A stretch of DNA of 43,160 nt from Dehalococcoidia bacterium (GCA_021296055.1 JAGWBE010000015.1:1-43160), one strand, 5' to 3'; positions 31,031 through 38,250 are shown, numbered from the stretch's first letter. Program-made: numbers and translations. Notes: generated by a model from the sequence alone, not told the origin.

Positions 31031-32115
31031 GCGTCCACCGGGCGCCGCATATTGCAGGTTTGGCAAAGCGCGTTCCGCGCGTAGGTTGCTTGGAGGGTTT
31101 TGTACTGGGGGCTGCGCCATATGTCGCGGAGGCTGACGCTGTTCAGGTTGCCGAAGTCGCCGAGCGTGCGGCGCAGCGCGTCGGGGGCGCAGCAGGGGTT
31201 GAACCTGCCGTCGGAGGCCACCCACGCCTCCTGCCCAAGAAAGGGGCAGACGGCGCCGGGGGCGATGTCGTCCCGTGCGGTCTCTTCGAGCTTGAAGATG
31301 TTCTCGAGGAGCACGCGACGGCCATCGGGCAGCCGGTGGCGCTCGGCGGCTTCGTGCGCGGCCTCGACGATGGCGTTCCAACGGGCAACGGCGCCATGAC
31401 TTCTGCGCATAGACTGGCGGCGCACCTGGTGAAAGTTGACCCAGAGGTGGTGCCCCTTGACCCTGTCCACGCCCATGCCTGCGGCGAGTTTGACAACGGC
31501 GGGCAGTTCGGCGGCGTTGACCTCCATGAAGGTCAACTGGAAGGTTACGCGACAGCGGTTGCCGCCGCTTCGTGCGTGAGCGTCCCTGACGGCGATGAAC
31601 ACGCGGACGTTTTCGAGGACATCCTCCCAGTTGGAGCCGAGCATGACCTGCTGGTGGGTTTGCTTAGTTGCGCCGTTCCAGGACACCTTCACGTCGGATG
31701 CTACGGGGACGATGCGCTCAGCCCATGCCCACGCGCCGCGTTTCGGGAATGTTCCGTTCGTGGTGAGGTTGAGTTTGACGCCGTAGGCGGCGCAGAGGTC
31801 GAGAATCTCGTCGAAGTGGCGGTAGAGGAGTGGTTCACCCATGGTGGATGGGATGATTTCGCGCAGGCCGGCGCCTTTGGATTCGTCGAGGATGCGGCGG
31901 ATCAGGTCGATTCTCATCCGGCGCTTGGGGCGACCGGCCTTGCGCCGTTCGGGCTGGGTTGCGCTGTAAGGGGAGTGGTCTTCGCACATGATGCAGTGGA
32001 GATTGCAGTCGTCGGGGTTAGTGTCGAACGTGATGCGCCACGGGCCGGGGCTGCCGGGTTGAGCCGGGGCGGGCGGCTCGGAGGGCGCGTCGTATAGCCT
32101 GGCGGTGGGAGTCAT
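31027..32115 (-). CDS. Radical SAM protein with SPASM-like C-terminal cluster motif
   Basis: A 362-residue enzyme. The radical SAM [4Fe-4S] site is C37-x3-C41-x2-C44 (DDCNLHCIMCEDHSPYS). It is followed by STMGEPLLYRHFDEIL and LNLTTNGTFP, the usual SAM-binding strands. The C-terminus has further cysteines (AVCPFLGQEAWV, FNPCCAPD, ALCQTCNMR) typical of SPASM or twitch auxiliary clusters. Such proteins modify peptides or sugars. The ATG at 32115 overlaps the glycosyltransferase stop and the TGA overlaps the methyltransferase start, both as ATGA. Within this operon a glycan- or small-molecule-modifying role is inferred; a peptide substrate is possible but none is adjacent. Confidence 0.88.
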   Translation of the reverse strand: MTPTARLYDAPSEPPAPAQPGSPGPWRITFDTNPDDCNLHCIMCEDHSPYSATQPERRKAGRPKRRMRIDLIRRILDESKGAGLREIIPSTMGEPLLYRHFDEILDLCAAYGVKLNLTTNGTFPKRGAWAWAERIVPVASDVKVSWNGATKQTHQQVMLGSNWEDVLENVRVFIAVRDAHARSGGNRCRVTFQLTFMEVNAAELPAVVKLAAGMGVDRVKGHHLWVNFHQVRRQSMRRSHGAVARWNAIVEAAHEAAERHRLPDGRRVLLENIFKLEETARDDIAPGAVCPFLGQEAWVASDGRFNPCCAPDALRRTLGDFGNLNSVSLRDIWRSPQYKTLQATYARNALCQTCNMRRPVDA

Positions 32116-33422
32116 AGGCGCCCGCCTTTGGTTCGCACGCTGTGGTAGAGCCGCTCGACGGCGAGGGCGTGTTCGGCCATATCGGGGACATTCCCGTCTG
32201 CCGACTGGACGTAGCCGCGGCTGCCCAAGCGCAGGGCGAGAGGCGGATCGTCGGCCAATCGTTGCATCTGTCTGGTGAGGGAACGGGGGTCGCGGTGGGC
32301 GAAGAGCAGGCCGTTGAGTTCGTGGTGGACGTACTCGGCCATGCCCCCATAGTCGGCGGTTATCACGGGCACTCCGGCCTGCAAGGCTTCGTGGATGACG
32401 AGAGGCGAATTCTCTCCCCAGATAGAGGGGACGACAATGGCGTCGACGTGGTTGAACACGTCGTGGACGATGGCTTGGTTGCGGTAGCCGCCCATCCATG
32501 CTACGCGATCACCGGCAGCGCAGGGCAGACTCCGCGCCAATGCTTGGAGCGCCTCGGTCTCGACGCCTCTGTGCGGCCCCCAGATGCGGAGATTGGAGTT
32601 GCCGGAGAGGGAACCGAAGGATGCGATGAGATAGTTGACCCCCTTGGCGGGAATGTGGGTTCCGATGTATCCGAACGTGAAGGGCTCGCCCGGCGCTCTG
32701 CGGCGGCCTTCCATTTGCTGCCGGTGAAAGCCGTAGTCAAGGTAGGCGAGCTTGCGCTCGGGCAGGCCGAAGTCGTCTCTGAATCGCCGCAAGAGATATC
32801 GAGAGGGAGCGATGAAGAGGTCGACGGCGTCGCACACGTTGCGCACGTGCTCCATTCGGCGGTTGACCCATTGCGTCCAGTAGAGGGCGTCCGCTTCGTA
32901 CTCGTCCTCGGCGCCGGAGAAGTAGCGTGCGTAGCAGCGGACGGCGCACTTCCTGTCATCCTGTCCGTCGCAAGCGGCCCAGACGTCTGACGGGTCGCTT
33001 GGATACATCTGGATGAATTGACCGCGTGGACACATCAGCCAATAGTCGTGGAGGGTGAAGACGATGGGGAGGCCCCTGTCTTTGGCGGCGAACACGAGCG
33101 AAGTGGAGAGGTGGTTCAGGTGGCCGACGTGGACGATGTCGGGGCGCACTTCGTCCAGTAGGGCGGCGAATGCGGCGTCCACCGCCGGGTGGCGGTAACC
33201 GTCGCGCGCCCGCGCCATGTTGATGACGCGCAGGGCGATCCGGGAGTCGAAGGGGTCGCGCTCCCTCTGAGTTGCGTACTCCGGTAGGAAGGCGTTTTCC
33301 TGTCTGGTGAAGACGTGCACTTCGTGACGCTCGGCAAGGGCGTGAGCGAGGCCCTGACTGTAGACCTCGGAGCCGGCGTTGTACCGCATGGGATAGCCGT
33401 GGATTACCTGTACGACCTTCAC
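32112..33422 (-). CDS. Glycosyltransferase, GT4-like (GT-B fold)
   Basis: A 436-residue glycosyltransferase. The N-terminal domain starts MKVVQVIHGYPMRYNAGSEV with the glycine-rich acceptor-side loop, then DIVHVGHLNHLST and FTLHDYWLMCPRGQF. The C-terminal domain has FGYIGTHIPAKGVNYL and the donor-binding segment SIWGENSPLVIHEALQAGVPVI with an E-x7-E-like pattern. It would transfer a sugar from an activated donor in the cytoplasm, probably to a surface glycan or lipid carrier. A Cys-bearing insert near 145-165 (AACDGQDDRKCAVRCYARY) is common in related proteins. It is the first gene of the coupled chain; the GTG at 33422 has only a weak ribosome binding site, with TAAGAT 8 nt upstream. Confidence 0.88.
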   Translation of the reverse strand: MKVVQVIHGYPMRYNAGSEVYSQGLAHALAERHEVHVFTRQENAFLPEYATQRERDPFDSRIALRVINMARARDGYRHPAVDAAFAALLDEVRPDIVHVGHLNHLSTSLVFAAKDRGLPIVFTLHDYWLMCPRGQFIQMYPSDPSDVWAACDGQDDRKCAVRCYARYFSGAEDEYEADALYWTQWVNRRMEHVRNVCDAVDLFIAPSRYLLRRFRDDFGLPERKLAYLDYGFHRQQMEGRRRAPGEPFTFGYIGTHIPAKGVNYLIASFGSLSGNSNLRIWGPHRGVETEALQALARSLPCAAGDRVAWMGGYRNQAIVHDVFNHVDAIVVPSIWGENSPLVIHEALQAGVPVITADYGGMAEYVHHELNGLLFAHRDPRSLTRQMQRLADDPPLALRLGSRGYVQSADGNVPDMAEHALAVERLYHSVRTKGGRL

Positions 33423-33512
33423 GGGTGCATCTTATCGCGATTTTGGGGCTGGACGGATGGCGAGGCGTGTTTGGCGGCTGGTCTACTCCCGCGTGTGCGA
33501 GGGGGGGCCGGG

Positions 33513-33545
33513 TTCTTGTGGGGGATGCCCCGTACCCCCAGCCGG
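33513..33545. repeat. Dispersed hairpin repeat, copy C (first hairpin only)
   Basis: TTCTTGTGGGGGATGCCCC then GTACCCCCAGCCG matches copy B (15472-15504) closely, with GC pairs where B has an AT pair in the stem. It ends at the stop codon of the membrane protein gene, where it could act as a processing or termination hairpin. Confidence 0.55.
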
Positions 33546-33546
33546 G

Positions 33547-34299
33547 CTACTCCTCGTCGGGGACGAGGTCCGCCTGTCCCTGGTACAGGCCGACGCGGAG
33601 GACGATCCAGCAGAGCACGCCGATCCACAGCGAGCCGCCGGCGATGGTGAGCATCACGCTCGGCCCCAGACCTTCGACGTGCTGCACAAAGGCCAGATTC
33701 GCTCCCAGCAGCACCCCGAGCAGCACGAGACCGTAGGCCGCCGCCTTGAACAGGTTCATCGACGCGAATCTAGCGGCGAGGCCCAAGCCCATCAGTATGG
33801 ATGCCACGCACGAGATGGAGAGGAAGGCATAGTGCAGCACCGCGCCCGCCGCGTAGACGGACAAGGCGAGCGCGTTGAGCTCGGCCTGCACCTCAGGCCC
33901 CGTACCCTCGCCTACGCCGTGGGCGAGGATAGGCACGATGGTGTGGCTAGTGGACATCTGGGCGACGTAGACGCCCCAACTGAAGAGCATGCCGCCGATC
34001 CCGAACCGCAGCGCCAGCCCCGCCAAGCTTGCTTGGGAAGGCGCCAAGCGGAAGAGGTAGAAGGCTCCGAACGCAAGGAGCACCACTCCGAAGATCGACG
34101 CGAGCGTGGTCACGTGCGTCATGTTGGGGCTCCCGGTCACCGCGTCGACGCGGGCGCCGAAGTCCAACCGGTCCACGAAGCCATCCAATGCGCCGGGGTA
34201 GAGCAGCGCCGCGCCGGCGGTCAGCAGCGCGCCGATGATGAGCGCGAGGCCCGCAGCCTTGTGCGCCCGCATTCCTGCCGCAACGCTTGCCGTGCTCAT
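33547..34299 (-). CDS. Hypothetical polytopic membrane protein
   Basis: A 250-residue protein with six or seven predicted membrane segments (around 15-33, 63-85, 93-112, 143-170, 183-203, 212-235). I do not recognise a family with confidence; size and topology resemble DUF4386-like proteins, a weak comparison. One loop contains the His-bearing sequence AQMSTSHTIVPILAHGVGEG. The ATG at 34299 has a strong AAGGAGG box (34305-34311) 5 nt upstream and a possible extended -10 at 34348. It lies 124 bp upstream of the glycosyltransferase on the same strand, separated by a hairpin repeat, so joint transcription is uncertain. Confidence 0.7.
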   Translation of the reverse strand: MSTASVAAGMRAHKAAGLALIIGALLTAGAALLYPGALDGFVDRLDFGARVDAVTGSPNMTHVTTLASIFGVVLLAFGAFYLFRLAPSQASLAGLALRFGIGGMLFSWGVYVAQMSTSHTIVPILAHGVGEGTGPEVQAELNALALSVYAAGAVLHYAFLSISCVASILMGLGLAARFASMNLFKAAAYGLVLLGVLLGANLAFVQHVEGLGPSVMLTIAGGSLWIGVLCWIVLRVGLYQGQADLVPDEE

Positions 34300-34347
34300 A
34301 TCGACCTCCTTGCATGCCTACGGAGAGGCGGACCCCTCTGCTCGCGC

Positions 34348-34356
34348 ACGCTAGCA
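34348..34356 (-). promoter_or_regulatory. Candidate extended -10 promoter (TGC-TAGCGT) of the membrane protein gene
   Basis: Lies 48 nt before the ATG at 34299, with TTGCCC 18 nt upstream as a weak -35. The same TGCTAGC form precedes the YCII gene and the LRR pseudogene. Confidence 0.35.
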
Positions 34357-34505
34357 CGCCGCCGTGTGCGCGGGCAAACCATGCGGCGCGCGTGGTTCCG
34401 CGCGCGCCCACTATCGCTACTGCGTGGCGGCCTTCCGAATGACGGCGTGTGGAGAGTGAGAGCGGCGGACAGTGGAAAAGGTGGCTATGCAAGGGTCTTC
34501 GGAGC

Positions 34506-34592
34506 ATGTCCTCGCGAAAGCGGGGAGTGGAGCAGGGAGAGAATCACTTCCGCCCTGGCAGGAGAGGGAGGGCGCCCCCTCCCCCGCCAGGG
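34506..34592. repeat. Intergenic hairpin repeats downstream of the 56-residue ORF
   Basis: A long stem with arms CCCTGGC (34553-34559) and GCCAGGG (34586-34592) and a GC-rich interior begins 2 nt past the stop of the small ORF, and could end its transcript although no T run follows. A second small hairpin with core CGCGAAAGCG (34512-34521) matches the third hairpin of copy B at 15550. Confidence 0.5.
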
Positions 34593-34594
34593 AG

Positions 34595-34765
34595 CTAGGC
34601 TGCGTTGGGCAGCGGGCCGGTCTTATCGCCAACCCGTTCCGGGAAGGCGATGACCTTTGCGGGAGCGCCGCCCGCCTGCGCGGGCAGCGACACCTCCGCC
34701 GAGGCGGCAGTCCGTGCCTCCGCCTCCAGCGTCTTTGCCGTGAGGTTGATGATGAAGTTGAGCAT
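34595..34765 (-). CDS. Small protein of 56 residues, function unknown
   Basis: ATG 34765 opens a 56-codon frame with a GGAGG box 7 nt upstream. The product starts MLNFIINLTAKTLEAEA, has a TAASAEVSLPAQAGGAPAK middle and ends VGDKTGPLPNAA. The first ~20 residues could form an amphipathic helix; the rest is Ala/Pro-rich and probably disordered. There is no cysteine, no signal-peptide cleavage site and no family I recognise. It is framed like a real gene: a promoter-like pair and two palindromes lie upstream, and a strong hairpin follows the stop. It is on the same strand as, and upstream of, the membrane protein and glycan operon, 295 bp from the former. Coding status is likely but unproven. Confidence 0.55.
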   Translation of the reverse strand: MLNFIINLTAKTLEAEARTAASAEVSLPAQAGGAPAKVIAFPERVGDKTGPLPNAA

Positions 34766-34837
34766 TGCAGTGCCTCCGGTATCGTATGCTGGCCTGGGTT
34801 GGCGCGGTATGGGCGCCGTTCTGGGCCGCTACGGAAT

Positions 34838-34866
34838 ACGATACACCATTACGGATTCCATTGCAA
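34838..34866 (-). promoter_or_regulatory. Candidate promoter of the 56-residue ORF
   Basis: TTGCAA (34861-34866), a 17-bp spacer and TATCGT (34838-34843) on the minus strand; four of six bases match in each box. It lies in the only clearly AT-rich stretch of this part of the window, directly downstream of two palindromes. Confidence 0.4.
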
Positions 34867-34872
34867 GTGTTT

Positions 34873-34909
34873 TTCACAATCATTTGTGAACGAAGGCACA
34901 ATATTGTGC
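34873..34909. promoter_or_regulatory. Tandem palindromes, probable operator pair
   Basis: TTCACAATCATTTGTGAA (34873-34890) and GCACAATATTGTGC (34896-34909) are both perfect inverted repeats built from CACAA/TTGTG half-sites. Their centres are 21 bp apart, two helical turns, so proteins bound at both would face the same side of the DNA. They lie just upstream of the -35 box of the small ORF, about 50 and 71 bp before the expected transcription start. No cognate regulator gene is in the window. Confidence 0.6.
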
Positions 34910-34915
34910 TAAGAG

Positions 34916-35197
34916 TCAGCTTGCCCTAAGCGCTGAGGGAGAGAGGACAGGTTTCAAACCTGTCCCTACAAGATGGCTTATGAGGCGGACGGGGAGTCCG
35001 GTTGGAGGTTGGCGGCCTTGCGGGGGGGGGGGGGGGGGGGGGGGGGGGTGGGGGCGCGTCCGCAGCAGGGAGTGGCCGCAGGTGAGGCAGCGGACGCCGA
35101 TGTCCGCGCCCAGCCGCTCCACCCGCCACGCCGTCCCGCCGCACGGGTGCGGCTTGCGCAGCGTCAGCGTGTCCCCCAACGCGAACTCCGTCACCAT
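34916..35197 (-). CDS. DUF951 family protein with abnormal C-terminus
   Basis: The first ~48 residues are a clear DUF951 protein: LGDTLTLRKPHPCGG, VERLGADIGVRCLTCGHSL, with cysteines likely to bind zinc. Members are ~60-70 residues, conserved in Firmicutes, Chloroflexota and relatives, and of unknown function. Here the frame then enters a 27-nt C run (G on the plus strand), giving a polyproline stretch and an unrelated tail to residue 93, so the natural end of the protein is lost or misassembled. The ATG at 35197 overlaps the pyrF stop, so translation is coupled to pyrF. Confidence 0.75.
   Translation of the reverse strand: MVTEFALGDTLTLRKPHPCGGTAWRVERLGADIGVRCLTCGHSLLRTRPHPPPPPPPPPQGRQPPTGLPVRLISHLVGTGLKPVLSPSALRAS
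34945..34965. repeat. Short perfect inverted repeat (GGACAGGTTT/AAACCTGTCC)
   Basis: Two 10-bp arms separated by a single base. It lies inside the aberrant 3' part of the DUF951 frame, in sequence that looks intergenic, and is of the type found as a dispersed repeat in related genomes (recollection, not checked). Confidence 0.5.
35022..35054. repeat. 27-nt G homopolymer followed by T and five G
   Basis: Bases 35022-35048 are all G, then T (35049) and G 35050-35054. It is the only such tract in the window and falls within the DUF951 frame. It may be a phase-variable tract or a sequencing/assembly artefact. Confidence 0.9.
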
Positions 35198-35990
35198 AGG
35201 CGCCCCGCCCCGCGAACGGCGTTAATGGCATCGCGCATCGCCTCCGCCGCCGCCCGCGCCGCGTCGGCGTAGTCGGCGCCGCCGGAGGCGTAGAGGATGC
35301 TGCGGGAGGCGTTGAAGAGGGCGCGCATGCCGTTCGCGTCCACGCCCGCCGCCACCGCCGCCTCGAGGTCGCCCTGCTGCGCGCCCAGGCCGGGGACAAG
35401 GATGGGCATATCGGGGCAGAGGGCGCGGACGTGCGCCAGTTCGCGCGGATGCGTCGCCCCCGCCACCAGGCCCACGTTCCCGCGCGTGTTCCACTCCGAC
35501 GCCAGGCGCGCGACGCGCCCGTAGAGCGGCTCGCCGCCGACCTCCAGCGCTTGCAGGTCGGCGCCGCCGGGGTTGGAGGTGCGCGCTAGGATGAAGACGC
35601 CGCGCTCCTCGTAGGCGAGGAACGGCTCCAGCGAATCGCCGCCCATCCACGGGCTGACCGTCACCGCGTCCGCAACACCGCCTTGGCGTAGGCGCGGGCG
35701 CTCGGCGGGAAGTCGCCGCGCTTGGCGTCGAGCACCACGGGGACCCGGCGCGCCTTGGCGGCGGCGATGGTCTGTTGAAGGGCGCGCAGCCCGTCGAACC
35801 CCTCCGCCTCGAAGAAGGCGATGTTGGGCTTGAAGGCGCAGACGAGGTCGGCGGTGGCGTCGATGATGGCGCTCGTGAAGGCGGCCATATCTTCGATGGG
35901 GAGGGAGGGCCGCCACGGGTCGAGGCCTACGCACAGGAGCGAGCGGTTGCGGCGGGCCGTCTCGTCGAGCGCTTCTACGAAGCGTGACAT
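35191..35990 (-). pseudogene. pyrF: Orotidine-5'-phosphate decarboxylase, frameshifted
   Basis: The N-terminal part (ATG 35990, FVEALDETARRNRSLLCVGLDP, FKPNIAFFE, VVLDAKRGDFPPSARAYAKAV) and the C-terminal part (ADAVTVSPWMGGDSLEPF, ILARTSNPGG, PGLGAQQGDLEAAV) belong to the same type 2 PyrF, which makes UMP from OMP. They lie in different frames: the first stops at 35661, the second joins near 35670-35682. The total of 800 nt is one base short of a whole frame. Compared with relatives, three or four residues also seem to be missing at the join, so the lesion may be about 10 nt rather than 1. The catalytic DAKRGD motif is intact. It is either a recent null mutation or an assembly error; DUF951 overlaps its stop. 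Confidence 0.8.
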
Positions 35991-36089
35991 GGCGCGGCAA
36001 GTGTACCATCGGCTCCGATATGAGCGCCCCGTCCGCCGTCTCCGCCTTCGCCGCGTTCGCGCTGATGCGCCGCATCCCGACGCCGCTCG

Positions 36090-36803
36090 ATGCGTAAGGA
36101 CGGCGCGGGCGTGCTGCTGCGGGAGGTGTACGAGCGCCTCTACGCCGCCTACGGACCGCAGGACTGGTGGCCTGGCGACGGGCCGATCGAAACAATCATT
36201 GGCGCCGTCTTGACCCAGAACACGGCGTGGACGAACGCCAAGCGCGCCTTGGAGCGGCTGAAGGAAGCGGGCGCGATGTCGCCCGCCGCGTTGCGGGCTC
36301 TCCCCGAGGCCCGGATTGCGGAGCTCGTGCGCTCCAGCGGCTCCTACAACGTCAAGGCGCGCAAGCTCAAGGCAGTGGCTGAGTGGCTTGGGGAGTACGG
36401 CGACGACCCGGCGCAACTAGCCCGCCGCGAAGCCAAAGCGCTGCGCCGCGAGGCGCTGGGTGTGTACGGCGTCGGCCCGGAGACGGCGGACGTCATCGTG
36501 CTCTACGCGGCGGGGCTGCCCTCGTTCGTCATCGACGCGTACACCATCCGTGTCTTGGAGCGGCTGGGAATCGAACCGGAGCGCCGCTCCTACGAGGGCT
36601 ACCAGGCGCTGTTCGAGGAGCGCTTGCCTCCCGACGCGCCGTTCTTCAATGAGTTTCACGCGCTGCTGGACGTACACGCATCGGCGACCTGCCGCAAGCG
36701 CGCCCCGCTGTGCGGGGAGTGCCCGCTGCGGGAGGTGTGCGCATATGGGGGCGCCAGCGCCGCTAGCGCTGGGGGACTGGCTTCGGCTCCACGACTTGCA
36801 TAG
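36090..36803 (+). CDS. Endonuclease III-like DNA glycosylase of the COG2231 / MagIII type
   Basis: A 237-residue HhH-GPD base-excision repair protein. The block DWWPGDGPIETIIGAVLTQN, then TAWTNAKRALERL, is typical of the COG2231 branch that includes Helicobacter 3-methyladenine glycosylase MagIII. The helix-hairpin-helix is LGVYGVGPETADVIVLYA, where the lysine of bifunctional endonuclease III is a glutamate; the catalytic aspartate remains (FVIDAYTIRVL). Four cysteines (C-x6-C-x2-C-x5-C, in CRKRAPLCGECPLREVC) would bind a [4Fe-4S] cluster. It is predicted to be a monofunctional glycosylase. It is divergent from pyrF, and its 3' end overlaps that of the HPRT gene by 41 nt. Confidence 0.85.
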   Translation: MRKDGAGVLLREVYERLYAAYGPQDWWPGDGPIETIIGAVLTQNTAWTNAKRALERLKEAGAMSPAALRALPEARIAELVRSSGSYNVKARKLKAVAEWLGEYGDDPAQLARREAKALRREALGVYGVGPETADVIVLYAAGLPSFVIDAYTIRVLERLGIEPERRSYEGYQALFEERLPPDAPFFNEFHALLDVHASATCRKRAPLCGECPLREVCAYGGASAASAGGLASAPRLA

Positions 36804-37686
36804 AGCTGAGGTAGGGCAGGTTGCGGTAGCGCTCGTCGTAGTCGAGGCCGTAGCCGACGACGAACTCGTCGGGGATCTCGAACCCGGCGTAGCGCAGCGG
36901 AACGTCCACCACGCGGCGCGCGCGTTTGTCGAACATCGCGCACATCTCCACGCTCGCAGGGCGCTTGGCGAGCACGTGCTGCATGATGGGACGCAGGGAC
37001 ATGCCGGTGTCTACGATGCCCTCGACCAGGATGACGTGCCGCCCGGCCACGTCCACGTCGATGTCGCGCATCACCTCGACATGGCGGTCTTGGCCGCCGC
37101 CGTAGCGTGAAACGCTGATGAAGTCGGTCTCGATGGACAGGTCGCTCGCCTTGCGGATGAGGTCGGCCATGAAGACGAAGGCGCCGCGCAACACGCCGAC
37201 GAAGATGGGGGATTGGCCGGCGTAGTCCTGCTTGATCCGCCGCGCCAGCTCGCCGACGCGCGCTTGTATCTGCTCCTCAGTGAAGAGGACGCGGTCGAGG
37301 CCCTTGACCTCGGCGTCGGAGAGGGGACCGTAGCCGTATTTGCCCAGCAGGCGCACGTAGTCGCGGCGGTAGAGGAGCTGGATGTTGACGTCGGGGTAGA
37401 GCTCCTTCGCCTGGCGCAGCTTGCGGTTCTTCTGCGTAACCAGGCTCTGCTTCATCGTGGTGAGCTCGAAGTACTGGTCTTGCTCTGGCAGGTAGAAGTC
37501 GGGCGAGAACATCTCGACGACGCGGTTGCCCTCCCACCGCAGCGGGAAGGAACGCGGCTCGTAGAGGTACGGCACCTTGTAGTAGTCGAGCATCTTTGCG
37601 AATTCCTGCTCGCTCGGATGCATGAAGGACACGTCGCCCGTCTCGTCCGGGCCTTGCCCGCTCTTGCGTCGCGGCTTGGGCGCCAT
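36763..37686 (-). CDS. hpt: Hypoxanthine phosphoribosyltransferase with N-terminal PD-(D/E)XK-like domain
   Basis: From M 37686 the protein has 307 residues. The first ~120 resemble a restriction-endonuclease-like fold (HPSEQEFAKMLDYYKV, then FSPDFYLPEQDQYFELTTMK and VTQKNRKLRQAKELYPDVNI), with a PD...E-x-T pattern in place of E-x-K, so it is probably not an active nuclease. The C-terminal ~180 residues are HPRT, which salvages hypoxanthine or guanine with PRPP: FVGVLRGAFVFMADLIR, the PRPP loop LVEGIVDTGMSL (E-G in place of the usual E-D), and EIPDEFVVGYGLDYDE at the end. The frame is open to 38340, but upstream it translates the shadow frame of a tandem repeat; the likely native start is the TTG at 38422, now separated by a 5-nt deletion. 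It lies downstream of carB. Confidence 0.82.
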   Translation of the reverse strand: MAPKPRRKSGQGPDETGDVSFMHPSEQEFAKMLDYYKVPYLYEPRSFPLRWEGNRVVEMFSPDFYLPEQDQYFELTTMKQSLVTQKNRKLRQAKELYPDVNIQLLYRRDYVRLLGKYGYGPLSDAEVKGLDRVLFTEEQIQARVGELARRIKQDYAGQSPIFVGVLRGAFVFMADLIRKASDLSIETDFISVSRYGGGQDRHVEVMRDIDVDVAGRHVILVEGIVDTGMSLRPIMQHVLAKRPASVEMCAMFDKRARRVVDVPLRYAGFEIPDEFVVGYGLDYDERYRNLPYLSSMQVVEPKPVPQR

Positions 37687-37753
37687 TGGCCGGTCTTGCC
37701 GCTCTGCGCCTCGGGGCGCCGGGGCGAGGAGCGGCGCGGCGCGGGCCGCTTCC

Positions 37754-38250
37754 GGCTGCGCTTGGGCGCGCCCGGCGGCGGAGCGCCGTCCGCGGCGGCG
37801 AGAGGGAGGCTCGGGGGTCTCCGCGTCCGCCTCAGGGGACGGCGTTTGCTCGGCGCCTGCGTTCGCTGCTTGGGCTTGCGCCTCAGGCTGCGCTTGGGCG
37901 CGCGGCGGAGCGCCGTCCGCGGCGGCGAGAGGGAGGCTCGGGGGTCTCTGTGTCCGCCTCCGGCGACGGCGTTTGCTCGGCGCCTGCGTTCGCTGCTTGG
38001 GCTTGCGCCTCAGGCTGCGCTTGGGCGCGCCCGGTGCCGGAACGCCGTCCGCGGCGGCGAGAGGGGGGCTTGGAGGCCTCCGCGCCCGTCTCGGGGGACA
38101 GCGTTTGCTCCGCGCTTGCGTTCGCTGCTTGGGCTTGCGCCTCAGGCTGCGCTTGGGCGCGCCCGGCGGCGGAACGCCGTCCGCGGCGGCGCGTGGCAGG
38201 CTTGGGCGCGTCCTCCGCGTTCGCCTCAGGGGCCAGAGCCTCCACCTCGG
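37754..38250. repeat. Tandem repeat of ~132 bp (44 codons), about four units
   Basis: Units begin with GGCTGCGCTTGGGCGCG at 37754, 37886, 38013 and 38145. Spacings are 132, 127 and 132 bp; the last unit diverges near 38215-38250. Unit 37886 lacks 5 bp near 37900-37905, which breaks the frame of the encoding ORF. The unit encodes a basic SRRRGRRS box followed by an Ala/Gln-rich stretch and an acidic PSPEA segment. Confidence 0.85.
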
